NCBI RefSeq assembly: GCF_024721975.1 | Contig: NZ_JANQBB010000006.1 | Span: forward strand, 1-64,000 | Source of the DNA: Paenibacillus endoradicis | GTDB lineage: Bacteria > Bacillota > Bacilli > Paenibacillales > Paenibacillaceae | Reading direction: 5' to 3' | DNA length: 64,000 bases | Shown here: piece by piece, positions 17,407 through 26,983 of the stretch | How the letters are laid out: every line of letters starts with the position of its first letter | Numbering within the stretch: the first letter of the stretch is position 1 | Notes under the pieces: generated by a model | Database searches by the model: none | What the model saw: only the letters and a program-made list of their open reading frames with translations | What the model was told of the DNA's origin: nothing | Translations under genes and position numbers: made by a program

Positions 17407-18264
17407 CTATAATGAAATAGAAATGAATTTAGCTCGCTCATTAGGTGACTGATTAGGCCCATGCAAAGCAAGCATTGTTTCGCCCTCAAATGTTTTGAAG
17501 ATCATCCCGTGCCCGCCATCCTCTGAGTAGATCGGCTCTGGTCGATGTATCCATGGACCTATCACTTCACCAGACAGTGACTTTGCTAGTCCTTGAGCAT
17601 ATTGTTGATCGATAAAACTTGCCCATAGCATACATAGCTCACCCGCTTCATTTTTGAACATGTAGGAGCCATCCGTTACATAGTTTTTTTCAAACTGCAC
17701 ACGCTCATGTTTAAATGAGGTCGGCCATTTAGCTTCTGATGCTTTAAAAAGCAGCTGTGGTTCACTTACAGCTTTACTTAAATCATGACTTAATTGAATA
17801 ATACAAACTTCTCCATCTCCTACTTGTTGCCATTCATGACAGAACACCATCCATGGAATTCCATGGTCATCGACATACAAGGAGCCATCTAGACAACACC
17901 AATCCTTTGGTGTTACGACGCCGTCACTATGGAGCTCAAAGGGACCGTATAAAGAATCACTCTTTAGAACTGCTGTACCTAATAGATCATTCTCACGTCT
18001 TCGAAATGTAGCGAACATATAGAAAGCATCATCATATTCATATACTTCAGGCGCCCAAAAATTTTTATCTGAGATAAACCCTTCGTAATTGCGAAAAACT
18101 TCATATGGTCCGTCCCAATCCTCTAAGTTTTCACTAACGTACATTTCAAAGCCATTTCCATCTTGCCATATATTTTTATCTGTTGAGCCGTACATATAAT
18201 ATTTTTGCTCTTGCTGTCTCGGCACAATAAATGGATCTCTAATTTGAATATTTGAAAGTTTCAT
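17407..18264 (-). CDS. GH43-like glycoside hydrolase (intracellular)
   Basis: This 285-residue five-bladed beta-propeller protein is of the GH43 clan, whose members cleave arabinose- or xylose-containing oligosaccharides. Near the N-terminus IRDPFIV carries the probable general-base Asp. LDGSLYVDDHGIPWMVFCHE holds the next conserved Asp and a Glu. FWAPEVYEYDDAFYMFATF is the usual blade motif. There is no signal peptide, so it acts on imported sugars. The ATG at 18264 has GAGGAG 8 nt upstream. An ATG six codons earlier precedes that site. It is the last gene of the sugar operon. The exact substrate cannot be told. Confidence 0.75.
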   Translation of the reverse strand: MKLSNIQIRDPFIVPRQQEQKYYMYGSTDKNIWQDGNGFEMYVSENLEDWDGPYEVFRNYEGFISDKNFWAPEVYEYDDAFYMFATFRRRENDLLGTAVLKSDSLYGPFELHSDGVVTPKDWCCLDGSLYVDDHGIPWMVFCHEWQQVGDGEVCIIQLSHDLSKAVSEPQLLFKASEAKWPTSFKHERVQFEKNYVTDGSYMFKNEAGELCMLWASFIDQQYAQGLAKSLSGEVIGPWIHRPEPIYSEDGGHGMIFKTFEGETMLALHGPNQSPNERAKFISISL

Positions 18265-18345
18265 ATGAATATCTCCTCTCATCTAATTTATTTCTATTTT
18301 CAATTCAATTTATTTCCTCAATACCGTCCAATTTAACTGAACTTA

Positions 18346-19998
18346 CTAATAGGTTGGTGGAACTACACCCGACTGATGAATACAATGCCACTGATCACCT
18401 GTTAGCATCCACTCCTCATTGCCACTAATAGCTACATTATACTTACGCTCTTGGACAACTACTTCCCCAGTAATTGTGCCATATTGCATCCCGATCAAGC
18501 TAACAAGTTCTCCTTGTTCATTAAGAACAGCGCGCAAACCTGATGGGAAAACTACGATTTGCTTGTCATCTTGCCATATTTCACAATTTCCTGCTTGATT
18601 GACAAACTCATAGCGATGACCTTTCACACTGCGTCGATATACGAGGTTACCAGTAATAGACTCCCCATGATCTGAATCGTATGGCAACACCCCAGTAAAC
18701 CAGATCGTTTGATCTTTAGTCGGTAATATCCCTGATAGTCTCTCAACAAAATCAAGCACACACAATATGGCTGGTGAATAAATTTCTGTAAACCCTTCCG
18801 CACCTGTCCATGGACTTATCGTTTGCGAAAATTTATTCATTCTTGTCATTGCCGCGACAATAGGCTGAATCGTCCATAGCTGCTCTACATAACGTCTATG
18901 ATATTCAAATGCATGTGCTGCACGAATAATAGCCAAAAAGTTACTAGGACCAGCCCAGCTGTTATAGCTAATTTGCTGATCATATCTCGGATCGTCTAAT
19001 GCTATTGCAGGGAAAGGATACTTCGCAAAAAACTTACGAGTATTAAGCAAATATTTACTTAGCATTCTCGCAAACATCTCATCATCGACAACTTCACATG
19101 CTAATACCCGTAATAACACATCGGATTGAACACGGACAAATTGGCCTTGTCGATCAACATCATAGAAGAAATCATCTACGGCATCATAACAATGTGTAAA
19201 TAATGCTTGTCTTGTTTGCTCAGCTTTTACTTTCCAAGCGGATGCTTCTTCATGCTTACCTAGCTCCTCCGCTATCTTCGCTAAGTACTTACGTTGACAA
19301 TATACATTCGCTGTAAGATCAGGCGCCAAAAACGGAAGAATTGGTGAATATGGATTGCATTTCGTAGCGTCGTTCTGATGCGGTGTATCCGCAACATGCC
19401 AAAACCTTGGAGACAAATCATGACCAGTATCAAAGGCACTAAACGCTTCAATACATCCTGTTTGTCTAGTGTTTCGATAGGTCATTAACCAATGGTCGTA
19501 TTTGACCATTGCATCATACATCGTTGAGAGAAAATTTTCTGAAGTTTCATTTAACTGATAATGATGCCATACACAACGGGCAAGAGGCGTAACTAGCTGA
19601 ATTTGTCTATAGTTTGGACCATCCATAGTAATTTTGTAAGGAAGCATGCCATCTTCTCTTTGGAAGGTAGCAAAACCTAAGTAAGTCTCTTCTGCTACCT
19701 CGGGTAAAAATCTAGAAAGTAGCTCATTGTTAATTGTCCCTGTGCTCTCAAGCCAGCACCCATAGTAGATGCCTCCCTCATGCAAAATTGGCCTATCTGT
19801 AAGCGTAGGCTTGATACACGCAAGCAAACTAGAGACAGCATGCTCATACACGCTACTCAACTTGTTAGATTGTGCTGCGAAAAACACATTGCTTCCTTGC
19901 TTCCACTGTTCAAGCAACTGCTTATCCATTTCCTTATGAACGACATCAATTTGTGTTGTAATATCTATTGCTAGAAGTTGCTTCCTTAGCTGATGCAT
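18346..19998 (-). CDS. (alpha/alpha)6-barrel glycoside hydrolase, GH63/MGH1-like
   Basis: This is a 550-residue helical protein without signal peptide. AFDTGHDLSPRFW (about residues 188-200) resembles the catalytic ESGxDxSPRF segment of GH63/MGH1-like enzymes, and SYNSWAGPSNFLAIIRAAHA resembles their second conserved block. A C-terminal beta domain (about 470-545) follows. Assignment to a numbered family is tentative, and an alternative is a related GH37- or GH78-like enzyme. It sits between the binding-protein gene and the GH43 gene and probably degrades the sugar imported by the transporter. The ATG follows TTGGAGGGAAAAGC. Confidence 0.65.
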   Translation of the reverse strand: MHQLRKQLLAIDITTQIDVVHKEMDKQLLEQWKQGSNVFFAAQSNKLSSVYEHAVSSLLACIKPTLTDRPILHEGGIYYGCWLESTGTINNELLSRFLPEVAEETYLGFATFQREDGMLPYKITMDGPNYRQIQLVTPLARCVWHHYQLNETSENFLSTMYDAMVKYDHWLMTYRNTRQTGCIEAFSAFDTGHDLSPRFWHVADTPHQNDATKCNPYSPILPFLAPDLTANVYCQRKYLAKIAEELGKHEEASAWKVKAEQTRQALFTHCYDAVDDFFYDVDRQGQFVRVQSDVLLRVLACEVVDDEMFARMLSKYLLNTRKFFAKYPFPAIALDDPRYDQQISYNSWAGPSNFLAIIRAAHAFEYHRRYVEQLWTIQPIVAAMTRMNKFSQTISPWTGAEGFTEIYSPAILCVLDFVERLSGILPTKDQTIWFTGVLPYDSDHGESITGNLVYRRSVKGHRYEFVNQAGNCEIWQDDKQIVVFPSGLRAVLNEQGELVSLIGMQYGTITGEVVVQERKYNVAISGNEEWMLTGDQWHCIHQSGVVPPTY

Positions 19999-20024
19999 GC
20001 TTTTCCCTCCAATGATAAGATGAA

Positions 20025-20060
20025 GCCAAGCAAAGCATCTGAGCTGATGCTTTGCTTGGC
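20025..20060. terminator. Strong hairpin between binding-protein and glycosidase genes
   Basis: GCCAAGCAAAGCATC and GATGCTTTGCTTGGC form a perfect 15-bp stem with a 6-nt loop. On the minus strand only a weak T-rich stretch follows, so it may stabilise the mRNA end of the upstream binding-protein gene and allow partial read-through into the glycosidase genes. Confidence 0.6.
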
Positions 20061-20078
20061 GTATATTTATTTTTTCTA

Positions 20079-21425
20079 TTATTGTGTAGTATTGTTTGCA
20101 ATGATTTGCTGAGCATTTTTATAGAAACCTTCTACAGCTTCTTGAACTGTTTTACGACCAAAGCCGATTTCTTGGATAGCTGTTTTCCCCATTTTTTCAA
20201 ACTCTGCATTTCCCGGAAGATTGTAGCTGATGTTGAATGGTTCTGTTTTAGTTGCTTCAGATACGCGATTAGTATAATCGTAAATGACCTTCTCTACATC
20301 ACTAGCCTTCTCTTGAAGCACGTTACGATTCGCTGCTGTTACAGGTACACCACGGTTATTACCTAGAATAAGTGCTGCTTCAGGGTCATTAATAAAGAAT
20401 GAAATAAACATCGCTACTTCTTCAGGATGTTCCGTCTTAGCATAACCTGATAGACCTTGAGATGATTCAAACACAACCCCAGTTCCTTTCGGACCACGTG
20501 GAAGCTGAACCATTGTCAGCTCATCAGTTGTCAAGCTTTGCAGGGATGTTAATTGGTTAGAAGGCAACAATGTCATTGCAACTTTACTTGTAACCATTAG
20601 ATTTTTGGACATATCTTCATTCGGATTCGCTACCGCCGCTTCTGGTGTAACTACGCCACCTTTCGCTGCAAGATCAGCCCAATAGCTGAACCATTGTAAC
20701 GCCATATCCTGATCAAATCCGATCGTTTGATCAGCCATATTATACAACTGCTGACCGTTCTGCTTATAGTAAATATCCATGCCATCGTAAGTGAAGTCAT
20801 ATGTTCCATATACACCATCACCAAGCTTATCACTAATTTCAGTAGCGATAGCAGCATATTCATCCCATGACCATCCATCCTGAGGAATGTCCATGTTTGC
20901 TGCCTTAAACATTGTTTTATTAATTACGATACCACGAGCGTTTGCACCAGCTGAAATATGAAGTAACTTATTATCAACCGTTCCGTACTGAACCATTGAA
21001 TCATCCATGTCAGTAAGATCAAGCTGATTTCCAACATATTCATCTAATGGTAGTAGCACTCCCTTAATTGCGTAGTCAATAACATTTCCACCTAAGAAGA
21101 AGATATCTGGTGCAGTTCCAGAAGCTAATTGTGTATTAATTTTATCCCAATAACCTGAGGAAGGAGCAAACTCTCCAATGACATCAATATGAGGATACTT
21201 TTTCTCAAAGAGTTCTACAACCTTATTTGTTATATCTGCACGATCTTGATCTCCCCACCACATCATGCGAAGCTCAACATTTTTAGGAGTATCCGTTCCT
21301 GAATTGGATGACTTGTCACCATTAGATTGTGAGTTTGTCTTCGAGCCTGAATTACTGTTGCTGGAACAAGCAGTTACTAAAACTAAAATCAACACAATAC
21401 TTACAAGTAAACTCCATTTCTTCAT
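20079..21425 (-). CDS. Sugar-binding lipoprotein of an ABC importer
   Basis: This is a family-1 extracellular solute-binding protein of 448 residues. The signal ends in the lipobox LVTACSSN. A Ser/Asn-rich linker leads to the domain opening ELRMMWWGDQDRADITNKVV. PDIFFLGGNVIDYAIKGVL and GYAKTEHPEEVAMFISFFIN are typical of carbohydrate binders. The ATG at 21425 follows AGGGGAG. It lies downstream of the two permease genes, and no ATPase gene is present in the window, so a shared MsmX-type ATPase is likely. Confidence 0.85.
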   Translation of the reverse strand: MKKWSLLVSIVLILVLVTACSSNSNSGSKTNSQSNGDKSSNSGTDTPKNVELRMMWWGDQDRADITNKVVELFEKKYPHIDVIGEFAPSSGYWDKINTQLASGTAPDIFFLGGNVIDYAIKGVLLPLDEYVGNQLDLTDMDDSMVQYGTVDNKLLHISAGANARGIVINKTMFKAANMDIPQDGWSWDEYAAIATEISDKLGDGVYGTYDFTYDGMDIYYKQNGQQLYNMADQTIGFDQDMALQWFSYWADLAAKGGVVTPEAAVANPNEDMSKNLMVTSKVAMTLLPSNQLTSLQSLTTDELTMVQLPRGPKGTGVVFESSQGLSGYAKTEHPEEVAMFISFFINDPEAALILGNNRGVPVTAANRNVLQEKASDVEKVIYDYTNRVSEATKTEPFNISYNLPGNAEFEKMGKTAIQEIGFGRKTVQEAVEGFYKNAQQIIANNTTQ

Positions 21426-21545
21426 GTAAATCTCCCCTTTGATCAAATATTGTCACTTGCTCGTATTCAGAATAACGCTTTCATTTTTGCTTTTGAATTC
21501 TATTATTTCGGATAATGTCATACTATTTTTTTGGGATTGTATACA

Positions 21546-22373
21546 TTATTTAAATCCTGTAGTAGCGATACCTTCCAAAAAGTACTTCTGGAAAAACATG
21601 AATATTAATGAAATCGGAATTAATGATAATGTTGACATTGCTAGTAGTGATCCCCAATCGGAAGAGCCTGACGGGTCAAATAATGCACGTACACCTAGCT
21701 GTACTGTGAACAAGTCAATTTGGCTAATATAAATCATTTGACTAAAGAAATCATCCCACGACCAGATAAATGTAAAGATCGCTGTAGAGATTAATGCTGG
21801 GACAAGTAAAGGTATCATAATGCGGACATAAATACTTTTCTGATTGCATCCATCTATTGTTGCACTTTCATCTAACTCACGTGGAATTCCACGAATAAAC
21901 TGAACCATAAGTAAAATAAAGAAGGAATCCGTAGCCAACCATTTAGGTATGATTAATGGATAATACGTGTTCAGCCAATTAAGCTCACTGAAAATAATAT
22001 ATTGCGGTATAAGTGTAACATGGTATGGCAGCATTATCGTTACGATCATTAGAGCGAACCATAAACTGCTTAACTTAAATTTCAATCTAGCAAAGGCATA
22101 AGCCGCCAATGAGCATGTAATGATGTTACCAATTACACATAAAATCGAAATGAATGCTGAGTTTAGAAAGAAGCGACCAAAACTTATACCCTGAAATCCA
22201 GCCCATCCCTTAATGTAATTACTAAAAGTCCATTCTGTAGGCCATAACCCCGGCTGGCTAAATATAAGTTGATTAGGTTTAAATGAGCTGCTTATGAGCC
22301 AAAGCACTGGATAAAGCATAAGAACCCCTAGAACTATAATAAACAGATGTCTAAAAATATTGGATCTCACCAT
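21546..22373 (-). CDS. Sugar ABC transporter permease, MalG/AraQ type
   Basis: This is the second permease of a family-1 carbohydrate importer, 275 residues with six predicted helices. The EAA coupling loop is present as ELDESATIDGCNQKSIYVRI (about 185-205), and the ending LEGIATTGFK is usual for this group. The ATG follows GGAGG by 8 nt and is only 1 nt past the upstream permease stop, so the two are translated together. Confidence 0.88.
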   Translation of the reverse strand: MVRSNIFRHLFIIVLGVLMLYPVLWLISSSFKPNQLIFSQPGLWPTEWTFSNYIKGWAGFQGISFGRFFLNSAFISILCVIGNIITCSLAAYAFARLKFKLSSLWFALMIVTIMLPYHVTLIPQYIIFSELNWLNTYYPLIIPKWLATDSFFILLMVQFIRGIPRELDESATIDGCNQKSIYVRIMIPLLVPALISTAIFTFIWSWDDFFSQMIYISQIDLFTVQLGVRALFDPSGSSDWGSLLAMSTLSLIPISLIFMFFQKYFLEGIATTGFK

Positions 22374-22374
22374 A

Positions 22375-23295
22375 TCACTTACCTCCCTTATCGTCGCCGT
22401 AGAATACCCAATATCTCTGAGTTGTAAAGACTACAGCTGTCAGTAGGCCAATAACGAGCAACATGATCCAGGCAAGTGCAGATGCATATCCCATATCAAA
22501 GAACGAGAATCCTTTCAAATATAGATATAGTGTGTAGAACATCGTTGCATCAAGCGGTCCACCTCGACCATCCCCAATAACGAAGGCTGGTGTGAATGCT
22601 TGGAAGGAGTTAATAAGCCCCATTACAAGATTAAAGAAAATAACTGGTGTTAGAAGTGGCAACGTTACAGAGAAAAATTGACGAATTTTACCCGCTCCAT
22701 CTATCGAAGAAGCTTCGTACATATCTGCCGGAACCTGCTTTAAGCCCGCTAGGAAAATAACCATCGCAGAACCAAATTGCCATACGGTCAGCGTTACAAT
22801 GGTATGAATAATATAATCCGGGTGAGCGATCCATGATGGACCTGTAATGCCAAACCAGCCTAGAACTTGATTAACAACACCATCACCAGCGAAAATTTGA
22901 CGCCATACGATTGCAATTGCAATACTTCCTCCTAGAAGCGAGGGTAAATAGTAAACGGTGCGATAAATACCTAGTCCTCTGAGCCCTTTATTCAGAATCA
23001 TTGCTACGATTAAAGCGAATGCAAGCTTCAACGGCACGGATAAGAACACATACTTAAAGGTTAGGAACAAAGAATTACGAAACGTTTCATCCTCGGTAAA
23101 AATTTTCACATAATTGTCTAGTCCAATCCATTTCGGAGGGTTGAGCAAATTGTATTTTGTTAATGAGAAATAAAGTGAAGCGATCATTGGACCAACCGTT
23201 AAGCAAAAGAAACCGATAAACCATGGTGTTAGAAATAAGTATGCTGTACGGTTTTGTTCTCTTGCCAAACTGTTCCTAGAGCTTTTTGTTTTCAT
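22375..23295 (-). CDS. Sugar ABC transporter permease, MalF/UgpA type
   Basis: This is the first permease of the importer, 306 residues. It has six predicted helices, a conserved opening (YLFLTPWFIGFFCLTVGPM) and the coupling loop VPADMYEASSIDGAGKIRQF (about 200-220). The ATG at 23295 follows GGGAGG. An ATG five codons earlier precedes that site. It starts about 110 nt after the response-regulator gene, so it may share its transcript or have its own promoter. Confidence 0.88.
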   Translation of the reverse strand: MKTKSSRNSLAREQNRTAYLFLTPWFIGFFCLTVGPMIASLYFSLTKYNLLNPPKWIGLDNYVKIFTEDETFRNSLFLTFKYVFLSVPLKLAFALIVAMILNKGLRGLGIYRTVYYLPSLLGGSIAIAIVWRQIFAGDGVVNQVLGWFGITGPSWIAHPDYIIHTIVTLTVWQFGSAMVIFLAGLKQVPADMYEASSIDGAGKIRQFFSVTLPLLTPVIFFNLVMGLINSFQAFTPAFVIGDGRGGPLDATMFYTLYLYLKGFSFFDMGYASALAWIMLLVIGLLTAVVFTTQRYWVFYGDDKGGK

Positions 23296-23405
23296 ATATG
23301 TTCCTCCCATCGAAGTACGTAAATACTATACTTCCATCTTAAGAGTGAACTGTGAAAAGCTGAATTCTATTTTTTCGGTCATTTTCTATTAATTTTTTTA
23401 GATTA

Positions 23406-24935
23406 CTACGATTTCAACTTTAATTTTTCTATACGATATTCTGATGGGGCTACTTGAAATGTTTTTTTGAATCGTGAGCTGAAATAGCTTGCGTTGGAGA
23501 AACCTGTTAGCTCCGCTATATCGCTAAGTCCAAGCTCAGTCGTCTCTAATAATTGACAAGCATGCTTCATTCGGAGATCGGATACATACTGAACAAAGGT
23601 TTGCCCTACTTTTGTTTTGAATAGCTCAGAAAAGTAACTCGTATTATAGCTGAATTTTTCAGCAAGTGAAGGCAGCGTAATCTCATACATATAATTTTGT
23701 CCAATATAGGACAGTACCTCTTTAAAAATATTTTCATTGCCTTCCTGCTTAACCGGCATCCGGTTTTCACGCAAATAATGCTCAATATAATGAAGAGCTT
23801 TATCAACTGTGGTAAGCTTCAGTACCTGCTCCGGATTAAGCCAAATGGTATGGGTCATTAGTTTTTGCCCTTGAAGTAGTCGTTCAAGCGCAATAAGAAC
23901 TTCAAAAATCCTTCTTACAAGTTCCGTATGCGAGCGCATCATCGCTTCCGAGAAAATAGTACCGATATAATGTAGTACCGCGCTTACATCATCCTTTTGC
24001 AATAAACGTGTCAGTACATCTTCATCCAGTTTGTTATACTGTCCTTGAAGCGCTGTATCCTGATCAATGTCACTAGTTTGTAAACTCCATTGCAACAAGG
24101 CATCCATATAGGCACGATACCATTGCTGAAACCCTTGCACCTTACAACTCATTCCTAAAACAAGCTCAAAACCCAAATGCTGTTTTAGTTCCTGCTTATA
24201 GCTTTGTAACATTTGCTGACGTGAATATTGCCCATCGGAGCAGATCATATGAATTAGATTAGGGTAGCTGCTATCCTTGCATATAATGATTTGCTCAACA
24301 TAACGCTCAGCAAGCTCACGTGTGATTAGCTCAAATGGCAATTGAAATTGCTCTGCCCTGCCGCTAGTAAGCAATCCATATGTCACAATTTGAATGCTAG
24401 TATCATTCCATTCACTCATCTGAATGAGCGGTGCTTTATCCAATATGATTGGCGATAAGTCACCCTTGAGCATATGAAGCGCAAAATTTTCGCGAATCTC
24501 CTTATACCAACGCTGATGCTTTCTGCTAGATTCCTGACTGGATACTTTTTCACGGCGTTCATTCATAATACTATCTTTGATCTGCAAAAGAATATGCTCC
24601 AGCTCATCTGGCATGACCGGCTTAAGTAGATACTCAACTGCTCGATGACGAATCGCCGCCTTCGTATAGGCAAAATCATCATAGCCAGTTAGCACGACCG
24701 CTTTGATCGAAGGATAGTGTTGCTGAATATAGGATAGCAATCCAACTCCATCCATAACAGGCATGTTCATATCTGTAATTACAACATCTATAGAATGCTC
24801 GGAAAGTTGCTCAATGGCATCTGCGCCATTAATAGCTTCAGCAATGATGTTAAATCCTAACTCCTGCCAATCAATTTTTAGATATAGACCTTTTCGAATT
24901 TCAAGCTCATCATCGACAATTAATACGTTAATCAT
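23406..24935 (-). CDS. YesN-type response regulator with AraC DNA-binding domain
   Basis: This 509-residue protein has a receiver domain at residues 1-120 (phospho-acceptor Asp in VVITDMNMPVMDG, Lys in YLLKPVMP). A long middle region of unknown fold follows. The C-terminal AraC/XylS pair of helix-turn-helix motifs (about 405-505) includes YNTSYFSELFKTKVGQTFVQ and ELTGFSNASYFSSRFKKTFQ. It overlaps the end of the kinase gene by 8 nt and precedes the sugar transporter genes, so it should activate that operon. Confidence 0.87.
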   Translation of the reverse strand: MINVLIVDDELEIRKGLYLKIDWQELGFNIIAEAINGADAIEQLSEHSIDVVITDMNMPVMDGVGLLSYIQQHYPSIKAVVLTGYDDFAYTKAAIRHRAVEYLLKPVMPDELEHILLQIKDSIMNERREKVSSQESSRKHQRWYKEIRENFALHMLKGDLSPIILDKAPLIQMSEWNDTSIQIVTYGLLTSGRAEQFQLPFELITRELAERYVEQIIICKDSSYPNLIHMICSDGQYSRQQMLQSYKQELKQHLGFELVLGMSCKVQGFQQWYRAYMDALLQWSLQTSDIDQDTALQGQYNKLDEDVLTRLLQKDDVSAVLHYIGTIFSEAMMRSHTELVRRIFEVLIALERLLQGQKLMTHTIWLNPEQVLKLTTVDKALHYIEHYLRENRMPVKQEGNENIFKEVLSYIGQNYMYEITLPSLAEKFSYNTSYFSELFKTKVGQTFVQYVSDLRMKHACQLLETTELGLSDIAELTGFSNASYFSSRFKKTFQVAPSEYRIEKLKLKS

Positions 24936-26727
24936 GTTGTAATTCCTCCTTTAAAGGGACGTACAAGCTGACCTCTGCTCCTCCATAACTACTTTTCTCT
25001 AAAGTATAATGAAATTGATCTCCATACACAGCGTAGCCGCGCAGTAAAACATTTTGCAGACCAATATGACGATCTTTTTCTTCATATTGCTGGGAGCGCC
25101 ATTGCTTCTCGATGTGATGAATTAACTGATACTTCTCATCTGCCGTAAAGCCAGGTCCATTATCGCTGATTGAGATTTGAAGATGTTGTTCTGTACGTGT
25201 AATATGAATCGAGATTTGAATGAAATCCGTTTGTTTTGAGCTATACTTTACCGCATTTTCAATAATAGGCTGCATAATTAATTTGAGAATAAGTAGTTCA
25301 TCGATTGCTCCGTTAACAGAAAGCTCTATATGAGATCGATCACGAAAACGAACACGAATAATATCTAAATAGTGATTAATAAAGCGTAGCTCTTCTCGTA
25401 GATACACCAAGTCATCACTTACTTTAAGCGAATATCTCATCATATGACCTAATGATAAAATCATTTTTGATGTTTCCTTGCCTCGATTTTGTAGAGCTAA
25501 ACTACTAATCATTTCTAGTGTATTGAACAGGAAGTGTGGATTGATTTGCATAATTAATGCTTTGTATTCTGCCTTTTGCTTAAGCAGTGTTAATTGATAT
25601 TCCTTGGATATATATTGTCTTAGCTGAGATATCATATTTTTGAATACATCAATAACAAATGCTATCTCCATCGTATTCGATTTTTCATTCATAATTCTAT
25701 TCTCTGCCTGTGAAAAATCGCCTCGCTTTAGATGTCTCATTGCAGCTACAAGAGAATTAAGTGGCTTTGAAATACTATGTGAAAACACTAATGTCACCAC
25801 AATTGATACAACTAGAAGTATAGAGACGAGCACAACCACAGTCTTGCGTAGGTTATTGAGCTTTGAATAGAGATCTTTTTCGCTAACAATTCCGACGAGC
25901 ATCCATTTTGTTTTCGGTAGTCGTTTATATACGATCATTTCCTTTTCGCCTGCATCATTCGTACGAAGTATTCGACCTTCACTATCTGAATTCGCTTTCA
26001 TTTCGTCTAAATATGAGAGTTGATGTTCTTCAATATGTTGAGCTTGTCCTGTCAGTAGCATTTGACCATACCGATCAATCAAATAAATTTGCCCAGTTTC
26101 CCCTAGATGTAATCTTTCTAATGGTTCAAGAAAGTAGTCTTCACTAACGTTAATTTTCAAATACGAGTGAGCAATTGCTGGATTATACGAATCTAGTGGC
26201 ATCGTCATACTTACCATTTGATTCTGATTGCCTTTAACTAGTTCTACCATATCAATGCTTGCAGGACCCCAATAGCGTTCTTTTTCCCTAATATCGATAT
26301 ACCATGATTCATCTGTGAATGATTCACTCCGTTTAATAAAGTTTTCACCACTAATCCATACATTAGGTTGACGATAAACGGTAAGATTGGCAATTGGGGT
26401 GTAACTATTCGTCACCTGAGTCAAATACTCGCTCAGCTCCAAATTCGCTAACATCTTTGCACCATCCGTGGCAGTTTCATCCGAATGCACACGATCCCAG
26501 TTGTAAATAACATCGCTATTATATACTAGTGAAGCTGAGTCATAGACTTGATTTTGCAGCATTTCTACATAGGAGGAATACTCCTGCATCTTCTCAAGGG
26601 CAGATTCCTCGATATAGCTACTAATAATAGTTTTGGATGAATTGAATAGTATTAGTGCCATTACGCTAAAAGAAACGACGATAAGGAAAATAAAAGTTAC
26701 CATTAGTTTAAATTTTAATGATTTCAT
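24928..26727 (-). CDS. YesM-type sensor histidine kinase
   Basis: A membrane sensor kinase of 599 residues. The layout is helix 1 (about 7-29), a Cache-like extracellular sensor (about 30-285), helix 2 (about 290-312), HAMP (NSLVAAMRHLKRGDFSQAE) and a LytS/YesM-type kinase core. The phospho-acceptor His is in MQINPHFLFNTLEMISSLA near residue 395, and the ATP-binding domain follows (IIENAVKYSS, ISDNGPGF). The ATG follows AAGGAG. It is the first gene of a probable operon leading to the response regulator and sugar transport genes. Confidence 0.88.
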   Translation of the reverse strand: MKSLKFKLMVTFIFLIVVSFSVMALILFNSSKTIISSYIEESALEKMQEYSSYVEMLQNQVYDSASLVYNSDVIYNWDRVHSDETATDGAKMLANLELSEYLTQVTNSYTPIANLTVYRQPNVWISGENFIKRSESFTDESWYIDIREKERYWGPASIDMVELVKGNQNQMVSMTMPLDSYNPAIAHSYLKINVSEDYFLEPLERLHLGETGQIYLIDRYGQMLLTGQAQHIEEHQLSYLDEMKANSDSEGRILRTNDAGEKEMIVYKRLPKTKWMLVGIVSEKDLYSKLNNLRKTVVVLVSILLVVSIVVTLVFSHSISKPLNSLVAAMRHLKRGDFSQAENRIMNEKSNTMEIAFVIDVFKNMISQLRQYISKEYQLTLLKQKAEYKALIMQINPHFLFNTLEMISSLALQNRGKETSKMILSLGHMMRYSLKVSDDLVYLREELRFINHYLDIIRVRFRDRSHIELSVNGAIDELLILKLIMQPIIENAVKYSSKQTDFIQISIHITRTEQHLQISISDNGPGFTADEKYQLIHHIEKQWRSQQYEEKDRHIGLQNVLLRGYAVYGDQFHYTLEKSSYGGAEVSLYVPLKEELQHD

Positions 26728-26779
26728 AATTACTTTCTCCTTATTTCTAAATAAATGCTATTACTTTAAGTTACCATAG

Positions 26780-26795
26780 AGTAAAGCGCTTGCAA
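26780..26795. promoter_or_regulatory. Possible CcpA (cre) site upstream of the sugar regulon
   Basis: AGTAAAGCGCTTGCAA shares the palindromic core AAGCGCTT with cre sites but has about three mismatches to the consensus. It lies some 50 nt upstream of the kinase gene, where carbon catabolite repression would be expected. Confidence 0.35.
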
Positions 26796-26877
26796 ACGGT
26801 AATATGTTATTTGGTACTATAGTTTGTTGTGCAGCATTGCGTAGTAGCCGTTTGTGAATGGGGTAATTATGAACAAA

Positions 26878-26932
26878 GGCTGGGTTTCGATTCACTAAGT
26901 AAATTACTTAGCTAATCGAAACCCAGCCCTTT
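26878..26932. terminator. Strong intrinsic terminator, bidirectional
   Basis: GGCTGGGTTTCGATT (26878-26892) pairs with AATCGAAACCCAGCC (26914-26928). An inner AAGTAA/TTACTT stem lies in the loop, and CTTTT follows on the plus strand. It closes the minus-strand lipoprotein gene ending at 26984. Confidence 0.75.
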
Positions 26933-26983
26933 TATTGTATATGTTTTTCTAATTAATAATGTAATTTTCATAGGGGTGAATAA

